Origin: Tolypocladium sp. Sup5 PDA-1
Lineage: Eukaryota > Ascomycota > Sordariomycetes > Hypocreales > Ophiocordycipitaceae
Assembly: GCA_000750105.3 (NCBI GenBank)
Contig: JPHH03000029.1
Span: 186,001 to 250,000 of the forward strand
DNA: 64,000 nt
Direction of reading: 5' to 3'
Position 1 is the first letter of the stretch. Each line of letters starts with the position of its first letter. Position numbers and translations under genes: made by a program. Below, one piece after another: positions 20,994-32,784 of the stretch. The notes under the pieces are model-generated. The model worked only from the letters and a program-made list of their open reading frames with translations, ran no database searches and was not told where the DNA came from.

Positions 20994-22539
20994 ATGGCTG
21001 CAGTAAGTCCAGCAGCTGCCTTCGCTGCCATGCATTTGTGCCAGGCTAATTAATTGCCCGAACCGTTGCAGCCACTGATGACCGTGTCCGACTCCAAGGA
21101 CCTTCGAGGTCTTAACCTCATCGCCGCGCACTCGCACATCCGCGGCCTCGGCGTCGATGCCACGAGCCTCGAGCCTCGTGCCTCGTCGCAAGGCCTGGTC
21201 GGGCAGGAGAAGGCGCGCAAGGCTGCCGCGGTCATTCTTCAGATGATCAAGGATGGCAAGATTGCCGGCCGCGCCGTTTTGATTGCCGGACCCCCAAGGT
21301 CAGCAACCTCGAAGCGAACCCAATTGCTCCCCTATGCGGGCGCGCGTACTGACGGACTGCAGCACCGGCAAGACTGCCATTGCGATGGGCATGGCGCAGT
21401 CCCTGGGCCCCGATGTCCCCTTCACGTCCCTCGCCTCGTCAGAGATCTTCTCCCTCGAAATGTCCAAGACCGAGGCCCTCACCCAGGCCTTCCGCAAGTC
21501 GATCGGCGTCCGCATAAAGGAGGAGAGCGAGATTATGGAGGGAGAGGTCGTCGAGATTCAGATTGACCGGAGTGTCACCGGGAGCGCCAAGCAGGGCAAG
21601 CTGACCATCAAGACGACCGACATGGAGGCCGTCTACGACATGGGCAGCAAGATGATTGATGCCATGACAAAGGAGCGCGTCATGGCTGGCGACATCATCT
21701 CCATCGACAAGTCCTCCGGAAAGATTACGAAGCTCGGGCGTTCGTACGCCAGATCCCGAGACTACGATGCCATGGGCGTCGACACCAAGTTCCTGCAGTG
21801 CCCCGACGGAGAGCTTCAGAAGCGCAAGGAGGTTGTGCACACCGTCACTCTTCACGAGATTGATGTCATCAACTCGAGGACGCAGGGATTTCTTGCCCTC
21901 TTCTCAGGCGACACCGGCGAGATCCGCAGCGAGATTCGGGACCAGATCAACACCAAGGTCGGCGAGTGGAAGGAGGAGGGCAAAGCTGAGATTGTTCCCG
22001 GCGTGCTGTTCATTGACGAGGTGCACATGCTCGACATCGAGTGCTTCTCCTACATCAACCGCGCGCTGGAGGACGAACTGGCTCCCGTGGTCATCATGGC
22101 CAGCAACCGGGGCCACTCGCGCATCCGAGGCACCGACTACCGCAGCCCCCACGGCCTGCCCCTCGACTTCCTGGACCGTGTCGTCATCGTCAACACGTAC
22201 CCGTACTCGTCCGAGCAGATTGAGCAGATCCTCTCCATCCGCGCCCGGGAGGAGGAAATCGACGTCTCGCCCGACGCGCTGGCGCTGCTCACCAAGATTG
22301 GCCACGAAGCCGGCCTGCGGTACGCCAGCAACCTCATCAGCACATCGCAGCTCGTGTCCGCAAAGCGAAAGGCCAAGCAGGTCTCCGTCGAGGACGTGCA
22401 GCGCAGCTTCAAGCTCTTCTACGACCCGGCCCGCAGCGTCAAGTTTGTGTCCGAGTCGGAGAAGAGGCTGATTGGCAACGACGGCGCCGTGGACTTGTTT
22501 GCGACGAACGGTAACAACGAGACGATGGATCTGAGCTAG
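20994..22539 (+). CDS. rvb2: RuvB-like AAA+ ATPase 2 (Reptin)
   Basis: Exons 20994-21002, 21072-21298 and 21363-22539 give 470 aa. With Rvb1 it forms the hetero-hexameric or dodecameric core of INO80, SWR1, R2TP and related complexes. Family marks are IAAHSHIRGLG near residue 20, Walker A GPPSTGKT at about 76-83 (split by intron 2 exactly inside the P-loop), Walker B LFIDEVHML near 294-302, sensor ASNRG, and arginine-finger region LDFLDRVVIV. The DII insertion domain (ITVTGSAKQG-like region) is present between A and B. Exon 1 is only nine bases (Met-Ala-Ala). Length equals that of yeast Rvb2. Confidence 0.95.
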
Positions 22540-23167
22540 AGGGGAGAGGGGTCGGGGCCTTTCTTTTTAATGCGAGAGCTGGATGGCGTTTTATTTGGTA
22601 TCAAAAGGATGTTGATCAGGGGGCGGATGTAAGGGAATTTGTCACTGTACCATACAAGATTTGGGCGTCAAGTAGAAGGTCTACAAACACAAGACAAAAC
22701 TAACTCGAAACGAGCCGTTATACCATTTTCATTCTTTGAGTAGCCCGTATTTTCCATCTATATGCTACCTTGCCCAGCTTTCATAACAAATAAGCAAGCT
22801 TGTTCTCCTTTGTCGATGCCCAGAAGAGCTGTATCGAGACTGGGCTCGAGGCGTTGAGCGACGCGGCGGCCAGCACGTCGCCCCCAGTCGGGCTTGATGG
22901 ATTAGACAAGTCGACTCATTGTTAACCGTGTGTGAGTAGATGATGAGGCTGATGATGAACATGAGATTATGGAGAAGACAAGCACCTAAATTTACCTGGA
23001 GCCAGACTGTAGACCCTCCTACTCAGCAGTCACGGTTCCGCGGGCTGATTACTGATATCCAACGTCTTTTTGAACGAAACAAGCAGGAGGCTGTACTGAA
23101 TCCTCAACTACCTACCTATCCAACGCCGTAGAACCCACGCCTCCTCTAGAGCCCCCCTGCCATCCGC
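22540..23167. other. Convergent intergenic region
   Basis: 628 bases, 3' sides of RVB2 and the kinase-like gene. It is less GC-rich than its neighbours and no gene is seen. Confidence 0.5.
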
Positions 23168-24634
23168 TTACAAGCCAAACTCCTCCAGGGCCTTGACAAT
23201 CGCCGCCTCATTCTTCGCCCTCGCCTCGGCGTTCTTCTCCGCCGTCCTCCTCTTCACAATCACATCGCTCACGAGGTGAAACGGCGCGAGCAGGTTCGCC
23301 AGGTTGCGCAACTTCTCCAGCGTCTCGATGCCGCGCACGTCGCTGGGCCGCGTCGCCCCGAGCCTCTGCAGCGCCGCGTCCCACGTCCTGGCCAGCTCCC
23401 ACGCCTCCTGGTGCTCCTCGCCGTCGTCTGCGCCGCCGTCGAACTTGCCCGTGAGGATGGCGTGCTGCAGGTTCTCCGTGTCGGTCACGCGCGTGCTGCC
23501 CTTGACGTCGTGAAAGGAGGTGAAGAACTCGTTGGCCGGGTGCGTGATGGGGGCCCAGTCAAAGTCGAGGACGGCGGTGATGCGCTTCGTCTCCGGGTCG
23601 AAGAGCATGTTGTTCATGGCTGTTTCGAGGTCAGCGGCAACTCGAACTTACTTTGAGACTCAACCCACTAAAGTCGACATGGACGAGAGCCAGCTGGGAC
23701 GTTTCGACGCCCGCCTCTCGAATGGCCTCGCCGACCTTGTTGGCGACGAACCGGTCCACGCGCTCTCGAACGCCGTTCTCGCGCCATCCCTGAATCATCG
23801 CGCTCTCATCCGCCTCCTTGAGCTTGAGCTCCAGATTCGCCACCCAGTGGTCCTCATACTTGGTCCACGGCTCGCCCTCCTGCAGCGTCGACTGCCCAGA
23901 GACAATGGCCCCCTGCTTGTCAATCGTCAAGCCCCCGTGGCGATCCAGCCCAGGCGGCAACTTTACCCCCTGGAGAGCTGCGAAGATGGCGGCAACCTCC
24001 CCAATCAGACGCTTCTTCTCGTCCAGGGAGAAGGTCTTAAACTGGGCATCCATCGGCAGGCCCGGCATGTACTCCATCACCGTCCACCCAAACTCAGCCT
24101 CTTGATCCGCCGACACGCCCGCCTTCCAGGCATACAAGGCCGGCACGATGCCCACGTAGCGGTCGCCCAGCTGCGCCATGGCGTGCCGCGCGAGGTGCAT
24201 GGCCGCCACCTCGTTCTCCACGCGGTTCGTGTTGTTCATGCCCATCGCGCGCGGGTTGCTCAGCCGCACAATGAGGGTCGAGACGCCCTCCGCCGGCGGC
24301 ATCACGGTGCACGGCTGCTCGCTCGCAAATGACGCCGCCGTGGCGGGCGACGCGAGCGACACCTTGAAGATGAAGTTGTTGAACGGAAAGGGGCAGTTCT
24401 CGATATACTCCACTGGAGTTATCTCGGTGCTCTTGAGAGTCACGGAAGACGAGCATCAGCACACAGTCTTTGCGGTACCGCAGACAAGGGAATAACGGAG
24501 ATCACGCGAGCCAATAGTTGTGACAAAAAAGAGACGCATGGTGCCGCAGTCAGCCATGTACAGACCTCAAGCCCATGCTCACGCAGAATGTCTCGGACAA
24601 TGTCCATTCGACGATCAAAGCCTTCGTGATTCAT
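23168..24634 (-). CDS. Aminoglycoside-phosphotransferase (APH)-family kinase-like protein
   Basis: Minus-strand exons 24566-24634, 23669-24431 and 23168-23619 give 427 aa. The choline/APH kinase catalytic loop reads LVHVDFTMNNMLFD (H near 274, D near 276, N in the loop), followed by the metal-binding VLDFDWAPI. Upstream are a nucleotide-lobe-like strand pattern (TLIVRLSNP) and the hinge-like WTVMEYMPG. Many fungal genomes carry dozens of such proteins with unknown substrates; the name does not mean drug resistance. ATG 24634 in a small first exon (MNHEGFDRRMDIVRDIL) is chosen because the downstream ORF starts inside a region without a good N-terminus and the exon joins it in phase 0. The intron inside the catalytic loop (GTGGGT donor) is the least certain splice. 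Confidence 0.8.
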
Positions 24635-25253
24635 GATTTCGACTGTGTTTCTTAAGATTGTGGCTTGAGTGTTTGTACAAAGTCGAGGTCGTTGCTTGGA
24701 GCAGATGGAATAATTATAAGAAGCAAACCACGTTGGTCTCAGTGAAGAAGCGCATTTTATACTCGCAAGCGCGTATCTAGGCAGCAAATGTAAGCGCTAG
24801 CCGCGTCAAAAGATCGTGAATGTATGACTCAGGCCTTGTGTCACCTTCCTATTGTAGGTATGAAGCCAGTGTCGACGCCAGAAGGCTGGGTTGCTGCGTC
24901 GTTGAGATGAACATGCTGCCCAGGGCGTAGGTCAATAACTTGTTATTCCGAGATCCAGTATCAAACTGTCACCGTAATCTGATCCCCCTCGTCAGTCCCT
25001 AGTACAATATCTCACAGAAATATGAACGTCGACTCGCTCTTTGACCCAATTTATCCATTACATGGTATCGTCGCAGTCCCTTGTTGCACGCCGCCAAGTA
25101 GATTCCTTCCAGCTTATGTAAAAGCCATACATGCCCCCTCTCAGTGAGAGCAAAACGCCATGCTATCCGGCCATGGGATCCCAGGTCCCGTTCAATCAAG
25201 AGAAAACCGCCCGAGAAAAGGTGTAAGCCAGCTGAACCGCCGGGGCAATATCA
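24635..25253. other. Intergenic region
   Basis: 619 bases: promoter of the APH-like gene and 3' side of the bHLH gene. No gene or repeat is supported. Confidence 0.5.
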
Positions 25254-26866
25254 TTACCCATCGATGGAGGTCAGCTGAACCGACAAAGCCTTGTTTCCTC
25301 GGATCAGTTCCTCCAGCCAGTCGGCAGCCATCGTCAGTGTGGTGCTTTTGCTGAAGCCGCCGCCCCTAAGCCCGGGAACAAGCTCGCCGAGGTCGTCGAA
25401 TCCTTCCTTGATCAGGGTGCGTCGCTTTTGTTCACTTCGGATGTGGTTCTCTCGCTTCTGCTCCTCTGATAGATTCTCACGCGGTGGCTTGGCTCCATTT
25501 ACATTTGACTTTCGCCGCCTGCCGTTGGATCCCCCATCCGATAGTGGCGACGTTCCACTCCGATCTGACTTTGGCTTTCTCTTCTTGCCGGACCTTGAAG
25601 AATTGGCGTCGTCATCGTCATCGTCGTCCGCAGACTCCTTGACGTTCTTGCTCTTCCGCCTCTTCCGCGGCGGCGCGTTGGGATCTTCCTCCCTCTTTAT
25701 GTGGACAGAGCCTTCTTGGTTGTCGACGGCGCTACGGCCGTTGGTGGGGCTGCCTGGACGGCTGTTGGCGGCGCTCTTGCTGACTTCCAGACACTCGAGG
25801 CACTTGAGCTGTATTTGCTGCTGTGCCTCGACCGACTCCTTGTTTGGCTCCGGCACGTAGCCCTGCGGGGGGCCGAAATTCGCGTCCGATCCCCACTGGA
25901 AGTCACCAACGGCCACCTTGCGGTGTGGCGTCCGTTCTTTGGAGCCCCACATCCATTCTGTGAAGGTGTTGTCGTGCTCGGTGACCAAGCTGCTTCTTCG
26001 GTTCTCCTCCTTGAACTCATCCAACGGCTGGTGGCGAAGATGTCCGACGGGATACCCGACGGGCCGCCGGGGCGGATCGGTACTGGCTTTGGAGACACTG
26101 CCGCGGGAGTTGGAGCCATTCTGAAGTAGCGTGGCGGCAGCGTTGAGGACATCGTCGGAATGCTGCTGCTGGTACGATTGTGGCTGGGCGGGAGGCGGCG
26201 GAGGCGGAGGCATGAGATGTGACCCAGACATCATTCGCTGGAGCTCCAATTGTTGATCGTTGTTGTTATTATTGCCATTACTGTTGGAATAGCTCTGGTC
26301 GGCCGGCGAGTCGAGAGACCCGGACTGTGGGCCGAAGGAGGTGGTCGTGCCCATGAACTGAGGCGGGAGGTCAAGCCAGGCATCGCTGAAGTTTAAACCC
26401 TCGCCAAAAGACGGCATGTTGTACTGGTTTGCCGTCATATCCTCGAAGAAGGAGCTGAGGAACTTGCTGTCGGTCTCGGACAGGAGCGGCGCCCCAGGCG
26501 CGGGGTCTGGGGCGTCGAAGAGCGATTCTTGGGTTGGGTCAACGGCATCTAGGTCATCTCGGTCAGTCAGTGTTCTTGTCTCAGAGCCGGAGGAGTCGGG
26601 GAGGGCATACAGCCAAAGGGCAGCAGAGGGTCGTCGGACTCGGGGTGCGTCGAACCCATCCTGGGAGCGTGCTGCACGGCGAGCATGAGGGCGTCTTGCG
26701 GTGGTGGTTCGGCTGGTCTTGTTCGATACGGCGGGCCAGAAGAAGCGGTATTCGCAGTCGTGGTGGGTCGGTCAATGGGCAGCGGGTTGAGAGGCGTCGA
26801 CGTCGTCGTCGTCGTTTGCTGCCATGTACCGAGTCTGTGCTGCTGCTGGAAGACGGTTTGGGGATC
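25254..26866 (-). CDS. Basic helix-loop-helix transcription factor (5' end uncertain)
   Basis: Minus-strand exons 26611-26866 (5' end open) and 25254-26548. The C-terminal domain is Myc-type bHLH: basic region ENHIRSEQKRRTLIKEGF, loop LVPGLRGGGFSKSTTL, helix 2 MAADWLEELI. Before it is an acidic/basic region (KKRKPKSDRSG, PRKRRKSKN) suggesting nuclear import, a Gln/Pro-rich segment and Asn repeats. Spliced, the upstream exon reads LLPFG then YAVDPTQESLFDAPDP, with an intron of 62 bases (GTATGC ... CTGAC ... CTAG). That exon begins after a CTAG acceptor at 26866 with DPQTVFQQQHRLGTWQQ, so a further 5' exon with the start codon should lie upstream; I could not identify it. The first in-frame Met inside the exon is at 26686. 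Target genes are unknown; E-box binding is expected for the family. Confidence 0.8.
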
Positions 26867-29657
26867 CTAGCACATGCCAGAGGGAAGCTGGGGAAATCCG
26901 GGGTAGTGGGCAAGGTGAAGTGGGTGGTCGCGGATCGTGGGACGAGGGCAGTTAAAGAGACAGAGGCTGGCAGGTGGTTTGGAGAAGGAGTCAGGCTCCG
27001 AGGTGGGGCGAGCCGATCTTGTGCCTCTACGTATTTCGCCGTGGCCACACCAGGACGAGAGGCACGGTTTGGCCTCTGGCACCACTTTTGGGACCTACGG
27101 ACTAGAGACGCCGGGAGGTACGCAGTTGGTAGGCAAGTTCGGTAGGTCCTCTTGGTCCTGTATGTATTTTTCTTGAACCAGGAGCGGGGCGTGTGCCTGC
27201 CCGTGGCCAGTCGTCGTCGGTTCAGCTGCAAGAAGACGGGCGTGCGCACAAGAACGAGCAGCGTCCCCGCAGTTTGGCTCCGAAGGCACCGCACAGCAGC
27301 AGCGCAAAGGGAGGCCGGGGCGTGAGGGGATGGATGACGGGTGGGCGCATGGAGGGCTGGTGGATGCACGTGCACGAGGTGACGAACCTGCTGTTGGGAC
27401 GTCAATCCACTGCCGCTGCGACTCCAGAGTCCAGACAGGCTTCACAGGTTCACGGTGACGGACATGTTCCACGCCTGCGGGCTGCAGTAGGACGGAGCCC
27501 TGGACGGCGCCATAGCGCCATAATCAGCTTACGAGCGCAACCCCTGTCGCTCCCGAACCGCAGTGCCGCCTCCAGAGCCAGGAGTCCAGTGTCGTCGGTG
27601 GCAGCGAGTCGCAATGCAGGCCTCGGGGCTCCTCTTTTCCCCGGATTTGGCAATATCCGTATATCGGGGTTCGCAAGCCCCCAGGGCCCATCCTCATCCT
27701 TTCTAGGCCCGTCATTGCCATCTTCCCGCCGTTGATTGGCGCACGGACGCCCCGGACATTCCCGTCTGCCTCACGCACCTCCGTAGAGCGATAGCACGCG
27801 ATGGCGGATGACGCACTCGGTAGTATTCCTATAAGCAACAATCACATGCTTGCGTTTTGGTCACACAGTTCCTACCTGTACATCCACCCAGGGGCCAACA
27901 CCCCTCCCACGTCCCCAGAGCGGCCCCGATTCCGGCCTGTTCCGCATCGTGATCCTCAAGCACCCATTCCGCTGGGCCGCGCTCGAGCAGTTGACGGCGA
28001 GCTGCACAGACTCGTATTCTCACGCCACCAGAGCTTCTTCTTGAAGACGTGCGAGCGCTTTTGCTTGAGGGAGCCAAGCTTGCCAGCCGGTGTGTGTGCG
28101 TGTTGGTTCCCTGCGTGTTTTCCCTGCAGCGTCAATCCCATCCCATCATTTCGGCTGCATGAGACCAGCAGAGTCGCGTGGCAGCATCTCGCCCAGGTTG
28201 AGCAGAAAAGCCACACCTGACATGCAAATAGTTTGTGCACCGCAGCATCTCACCAGACGAGATTGCATGGGCGGGCAATTTCGGCGTGCTCCCTCCCCCT
28301 CCTCTCTCCATGCACGCCTCGCGCGCAAGACTGTATTGAAAGGCATCGACGATTCGATACGATGCAATACTGTCGGGTACTTGTACAGCAGATGTCAGTG
28401 GCTCAATCAGCCCTCCGTCCCCCCCCCGGTCGGATGCCCAGTCATTAAGTGAGGGTCAAGCCACTGACACTTCATTCGGAGCGTGCCGCAGACTTGCGCC
28501 GGCCGAGTGCCCATTGCCCTGTAGTCCGTAGCGGTTGTTTGATCCGTAGCCGATCTCTGCTGTCCTGGGCGCGCTGGAGGCGAGAGTCGCTCGGAGGGGG
28601 CTGCCAGATTCGACATCGCGGGGCCGAGGGCTCCGGGCGATTGACGTTGAGGCTCTCCACCTCCGTGTCTGTCCCGTCTCTCCTGACACGCTGGCACGGC
28701 GAAGCTCGTCTCATTATTGAACCTGCTCGTACGGAGTATAGCTGGTTATATTTTCGTACGGAGGTCTCCGTGCTTACATACCGCCTCTGTCTCCGTCGCG
28801 TGGCACGGGGCCGTGTACCTCGTACTTCGTACCTGTGGATTACCAGCGGCGGCAGCGCTACTCCGTACCGATGGATCGCGCCTGGACGTAAACGCCATCT
28901 CTGGCAAGTCGACCGAGCCCCTGCGCTGGCCCCATTTGCCCATCTCGGCCATCTCCAGTCTCCAGCACCCGCTGAATCAGAAGCACATGGATGATGGTGG
29001 CCCTGAAATCTGCGTCCCTGACGACCCACGAAGCCGCTACTTTTGCAGCAGCAGCAGCAGCCGAGGCTTGTGATCCGTCGATCCATTGCCGGCAGCTGGC
29101 ACCTAAGAAGGCCGCGGTGCCTGTTTGGGCCGACTGACAGCTCTTCCAGACTTCCAGAAGGCCGTCTGCTGTCCCACGACACGGTGCTCCATATTCCCCT
29201 CTGTCCCGAGGGTTGTAACAGCACCGGCACCAACACCAGCACCAGCAGCGCGAGCTTGTCTCGGAGCACGCGACACGCAGTCCGTCTCGGCCAATTCTCC
29301 AGGCCACAGCTTCTCTTGTGTCTCACTCCCGACATCCGACGTCGTACGGCACCGCGTCGCCTGGCAGGGGTGTCGTCGATGACAGCTCCAGCAGCCAACC
29401 GCCGTGCTCTGCGCTGCTGACCCGGCTCTGCGGTGCTGTGCTGTGCTGTGCTGTGCTGTGCTGTCCTCGTCCCACGCTTTACGGTTCTACCCCTTGGCCA
29501 GGTGACACGGAAGAAGCGCCTTGCGGCAGCTGCCGTCGAGATCAGCCCGGTTTGTACCGACGCTAACGTCGTCGATTGAGTGAGTGCGTGGGTGGTGTCT
29601 TGTGTGCGTTGCGCCGTCGCTGCACCCGTCCGCACTTTTTCGCAAGACTCGCCCGAG
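26867..29657. other. Long intergenic region
   Basis: 2.8 kb: probable leader and promoter of the bHLH gene (minus) and of the TMEM135-like gene (plus). Large regulatory spacing is common around fungal transcription factors. It holds several GTACGGAGTA/GTACTTCGTAC/TACTCCGTACC motifs between 28728 and 28872 and a GTGCT microsatellite. The missing first exon of the bHLH gene should be here. Long ORFs on both strands in 28.4-29.9 kb look like GC-rich chance frames. Confidence 0.55.
29433..29464. repeat. GTGCT microsatellite
   Basis: Six consecutive copies of the pentanucleotide GTGCT, about 190 bases before the TMEM135-like start codon. Confidence 0.9.
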
Positions 29658-31489
29658 ATGCAGCAACAACGACAAGGGACAGGGTCCGGAGGTGGTGGAG
29701 GCGCCTTTCTGCAGCTTCGGTCGCTTCCTCCAGCCTTACGCCCGCTCGTCCGCGCGTACCTGCTGGGGTATGCCTCTGCTGTGGCACCGCGCCTGTTGAC
29801 GCTGATCCTCCAGCATCTGTCGCGCCGCAGGACCAGGAACAAGAGGACGCTGCCAGCCGAGGTCGACGAGCGCACCTTTGTCGAGTCCGTCGTCTACGTC
29901 CTCCGCACGGGTCTGGAGCCGCAGCGCTTCCCCACGTTTTGCGCCGTCCTAGTCGGCGGATCTACGCTCCTACAGGTCTGACACCCTCCCCCAGATCTCT
30001 TCATCACGTCCCCCGCATCAGCCTCGTGTGGAGTTTCAGACGACGTCTCGCCCGGCCGCTCGGAGCAACTCCAAGTCTCCTGTTTATTTTTAGCGTAAAC
30101 TCAACGACGACAACTCTGGCTCTCTGACTTGGCATTTGCTGACTTGCGACGCCTCGACTCCAGGAACCAGTGAAGCGGATTATAGCTCGGGTCGCTACGG
30201 GGCTTGGCGACACCGCTCGTTTGAGGTAGGCAAGGCAATAATAATTCATGTCTAGAGCCCCCAGCAAGAGCCGGGCTAACAAGGGCGCTTGCTCATCAGG
30301 ATCGCAAGATGGCTGGCGTCGTTTGTCGCCGCCTGGTTCAGCCTCCGGTTGCTCCAGTCGAAGCAGGGCTTGCCGCGGAGAGTCTCGACTTCTGCCGCTG
30401 CCGCGCGGGCTGACCGTGAGGCCGGAGGTCGAAAGAAGTTTGCCGGCCGGACGCTGGACCTGACCCTGTTTGCCGCCACCCAGGCCGTGGATGTCATTGT
30501 CGGCGAGTTATGGTCGAGGCATAGGGCTCGGCGAACGGCTGCCCAGAAATGGACCAAGGTACGTACTACACGCCACGCCTTTACGCAGTTTCCCTTGAAA
30601 GATGGCCAGTGACAGACATGGCTGACTCTAATCGAATCCTCAGGGAGAGCAATTCATCTCCCGGATGATTGACCCTGTGGCCTTTGTCGCGTCATGTGGT
30701 CCCATTATGTGGGCGTGGTTCTACTCCCCGGAGAGCCTTCCCAGGGGCTACGACAAATGGATTACGTCGGCTGCCCACGTCGACCTGCGGCTTATTGAGG
30801 CTCTTCGGCGGTGCAGGACCGGCGAGCTTCGATACACCGAGGAAACGGGCCAGGCACCTCTGCTGGGGGGCATGTGCAAGGACTACGACCTCCCCTATGA
30901 ATGGGGCGATCCCGCCAAGGTGGTACCCTTCCCGTGCGACATCGTCCACATGGGGCGAGGCCCGTCGTGCGAATACCACGCATGGCGTCGCTTCTGGCTG
31001 TCGTGGCGATGGGCCATGTACACGTACCTCCCCCTCGCCCTGGCCCTCCAGCTTCGCAAGCCCACGCGGAAGAGCCCCCTCCTCGCCCTGCTCTCCGCCT
31101 CCCGCTCGTCCGCCTTCCTCGCCACCTTCATCACCCTCTTCTACTACGGCGTGTGCCTCGGCCGCACCCGCGTCGGCCCGCACCTCATCGGCAAGGACGT
31201 CCCGTGCCGCCAGCGCATCGACAGCGGGCTCTGCGTCGGCACGGGCTGCTTCCTCTGCGGCTGGAGCGTGCTCATCGAGACGGCCGGCCGCCGCAAGGAC
31301 ATGGCCCTCTTCGTGGCGCCGCGGGCCATGGCCACGCTGCTGCCGCGGCGCTACGCGGCCGACAAGCAGTGGCGCGAGACGCTGGCGTTTGCGGCGAGCA
31401 CGGCCGTCGTGTTCACCTGCGCGCTGGAGAACCCGCGGCGGGTGAGGGGCATGATGGGTGGCATCCTGGGCTTGACGATGCGCAAGTAG
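29658..31489 (+). CDS. TMEM135-like multi-pass membrane protein
   Basis: Exons 29658-29975, 30164-30225, 30300-30558 and 30644-31489 give 494 aa. The N-terminal block (LRPLVRAYLLGYASAVAPRLL, then FPTFCAVLVGGSTLLQ) and the Cys-containing loops in the C-terminal half (PCRQRIDSGLCVGTGCFLCGW) resemble the fungal/animal TMEM135 family, whose members are linked to peroxisomal or mitochondrial membranes and lipid handling. Hydrophobic segments are visible near residues 30-50, 85-105, 135-150, 360-400 and 430-450. All three introns join cleanly in frame; intron 2 has a CTAAC branch site. ATG 29658 is chosen over an upstream in-frame GTG because it directly precedes the conserved block. The molecular activity is unknown. 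Confidence 0.8.
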
Positions 31490-31781
31490 GGGCCTGTGTT
31501 CAGATGAGTTCAACTAGCCGGTTTGGTGGTCTAATTAATGGAGTAATCTGTACGATGGTGGAAGGACGACGGGGAGAGAACATGGCGAGCTTCCAAACAG
31601 AGCGTGGCCTCTCTGATCTTCACACCAGATATTAATATACACCACCTGAAGGCAACGGCATGGTCATGAGCGAGCTGCGGGCCATTTAGTTCCCATTAAG
31701 AGTGTATATCATATACCGTCTACCATTATCCCGACCCAGCCCTCACGTCTCATTCGTCTCTATTCATCCCCCCACCCGACC

Positions 31782-32784
31782 TCACGACCTCCACCACGAA
31801 CAGATGCCCAGCACAAACATGCACGCCAGAATATCCGCCCTCACCGTCGTAAAGATCTGCCCGTAGCGCAGCGCCACCGTCACGTACCCCTTGAACGGCT
31901 CGGGGATGAAGCCGATGACGGTCCACAGCATGCCGGGGGGCGGCTGGCGGCCCTTGTCGAGGAAGAAGCGCGAGGTGAGCAGGACGGCCTCGCCGGTGGC
32001 GAAGATCCAGAAGAAGATGCGCTTGTGGTGCTCGTTGGCGTCGTCCTCGGCGGAGAGCTGCGCGTGCGCGAGGGCGGCGTGCTCGCGCTCCAGTTTGGTG
32101 CCGGAAAAGGGCGTGAGTAGGGTGACGTAGAGGCCGAGGCTGAGGGCGAGGAGGGCGTGCAGCAGCCGGAAGAAGGAGGTGTAGCCGTCGGGCCGGGCGG
32201 CGGGTTGTTGTTGCTGAGGCGGCATGCCTGGGAAGGGGGAGGCGCCGGGAGGGAAGCCAGCGCCGCCGCCACCCATCATCTGGGTCATCATCTTCATGAG
32301 AGGGTCGTCTTCCATGCCGGCGCCGTTGAGCCCGGGGGCGGGACTGGGCGAGTTGCTCTGGCCGGGGCGGTCGAGGCCGAGCATCATCTGGCGGAGCTGG
32401 GCCTCAGATATGGCCCCTTCGGGGGCCGCGACATCACCCCGAGCTGTCGTGTTTGGAGCGTAGAAGTGCTGGGAGATGTCGACCTCTTCGGGGTCGGCAG
32501 AGTGCGCGGGTGCTGCATCGGGCGTGAATGCCTCTCCCGAGACGATTGGGCTCGCCTGTTCCGTTTCTGATGGGGGATGCATGTTAGCAATGAAAGGAAT
32601 CAGGGCAGGGAAAAGCCAAGCACGCACCGCCCACGATCCGCCCGCCTATGCCGGTTATCTTGTTCAGCCTGGCCGAGCCGCCGGCCTTGATCTTTGCCTC
32701 GCGCCGCTCCTTGCGTAGCCGGGCCTGCTCGGCGGCGCGCTGGGCAGCGGCGTCGCTGGACGTGGCCGCTGCGCTCTCGGTCAT
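31782..32784 (-). CDS. get2: GET complex subunit Get2 (tail-anchored protein receptor)
   Basis: Minus-strand exons 32628-32784 and 31782-32566 give 313 aa. Get2 with Get1 is the ER receptor that accepts tail-anchored proteins from the Get3 ATPase. The conserved cytosolic N-terminal Get3-binding motif is plain (ARLRKERREAKIK, then RLNKITGIGG). A Met/Gly/Pro-rich linker follows, then three membrane segments: LLHALLALSLGLYVTLL, IFFWIFATGEAVLLTS, and the C-terminal ILACMFVLGICSWW. The phase-1 intron (GTGCGT ... GCTAAC ... CAG) splits the protein just after the Get3-binding motif. Convergent with the TMEM135-like gene, 292 bases away. Confidence 0.9.

Noticed and set aside
23168..24634. Antibiotic-resistance reading of the APH-family protein
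   Set aside because: The family in fungi is large, chromosomal and of unknown substrate; there is no mobile context.
28472..29875. 467-codon minus-strand ORF
   Set aside because: Arg/Ser-rich, no domain pattern, and it overlaps the first exon of the TMEM135-like gene; typical chance frame in GC-rich DNA.
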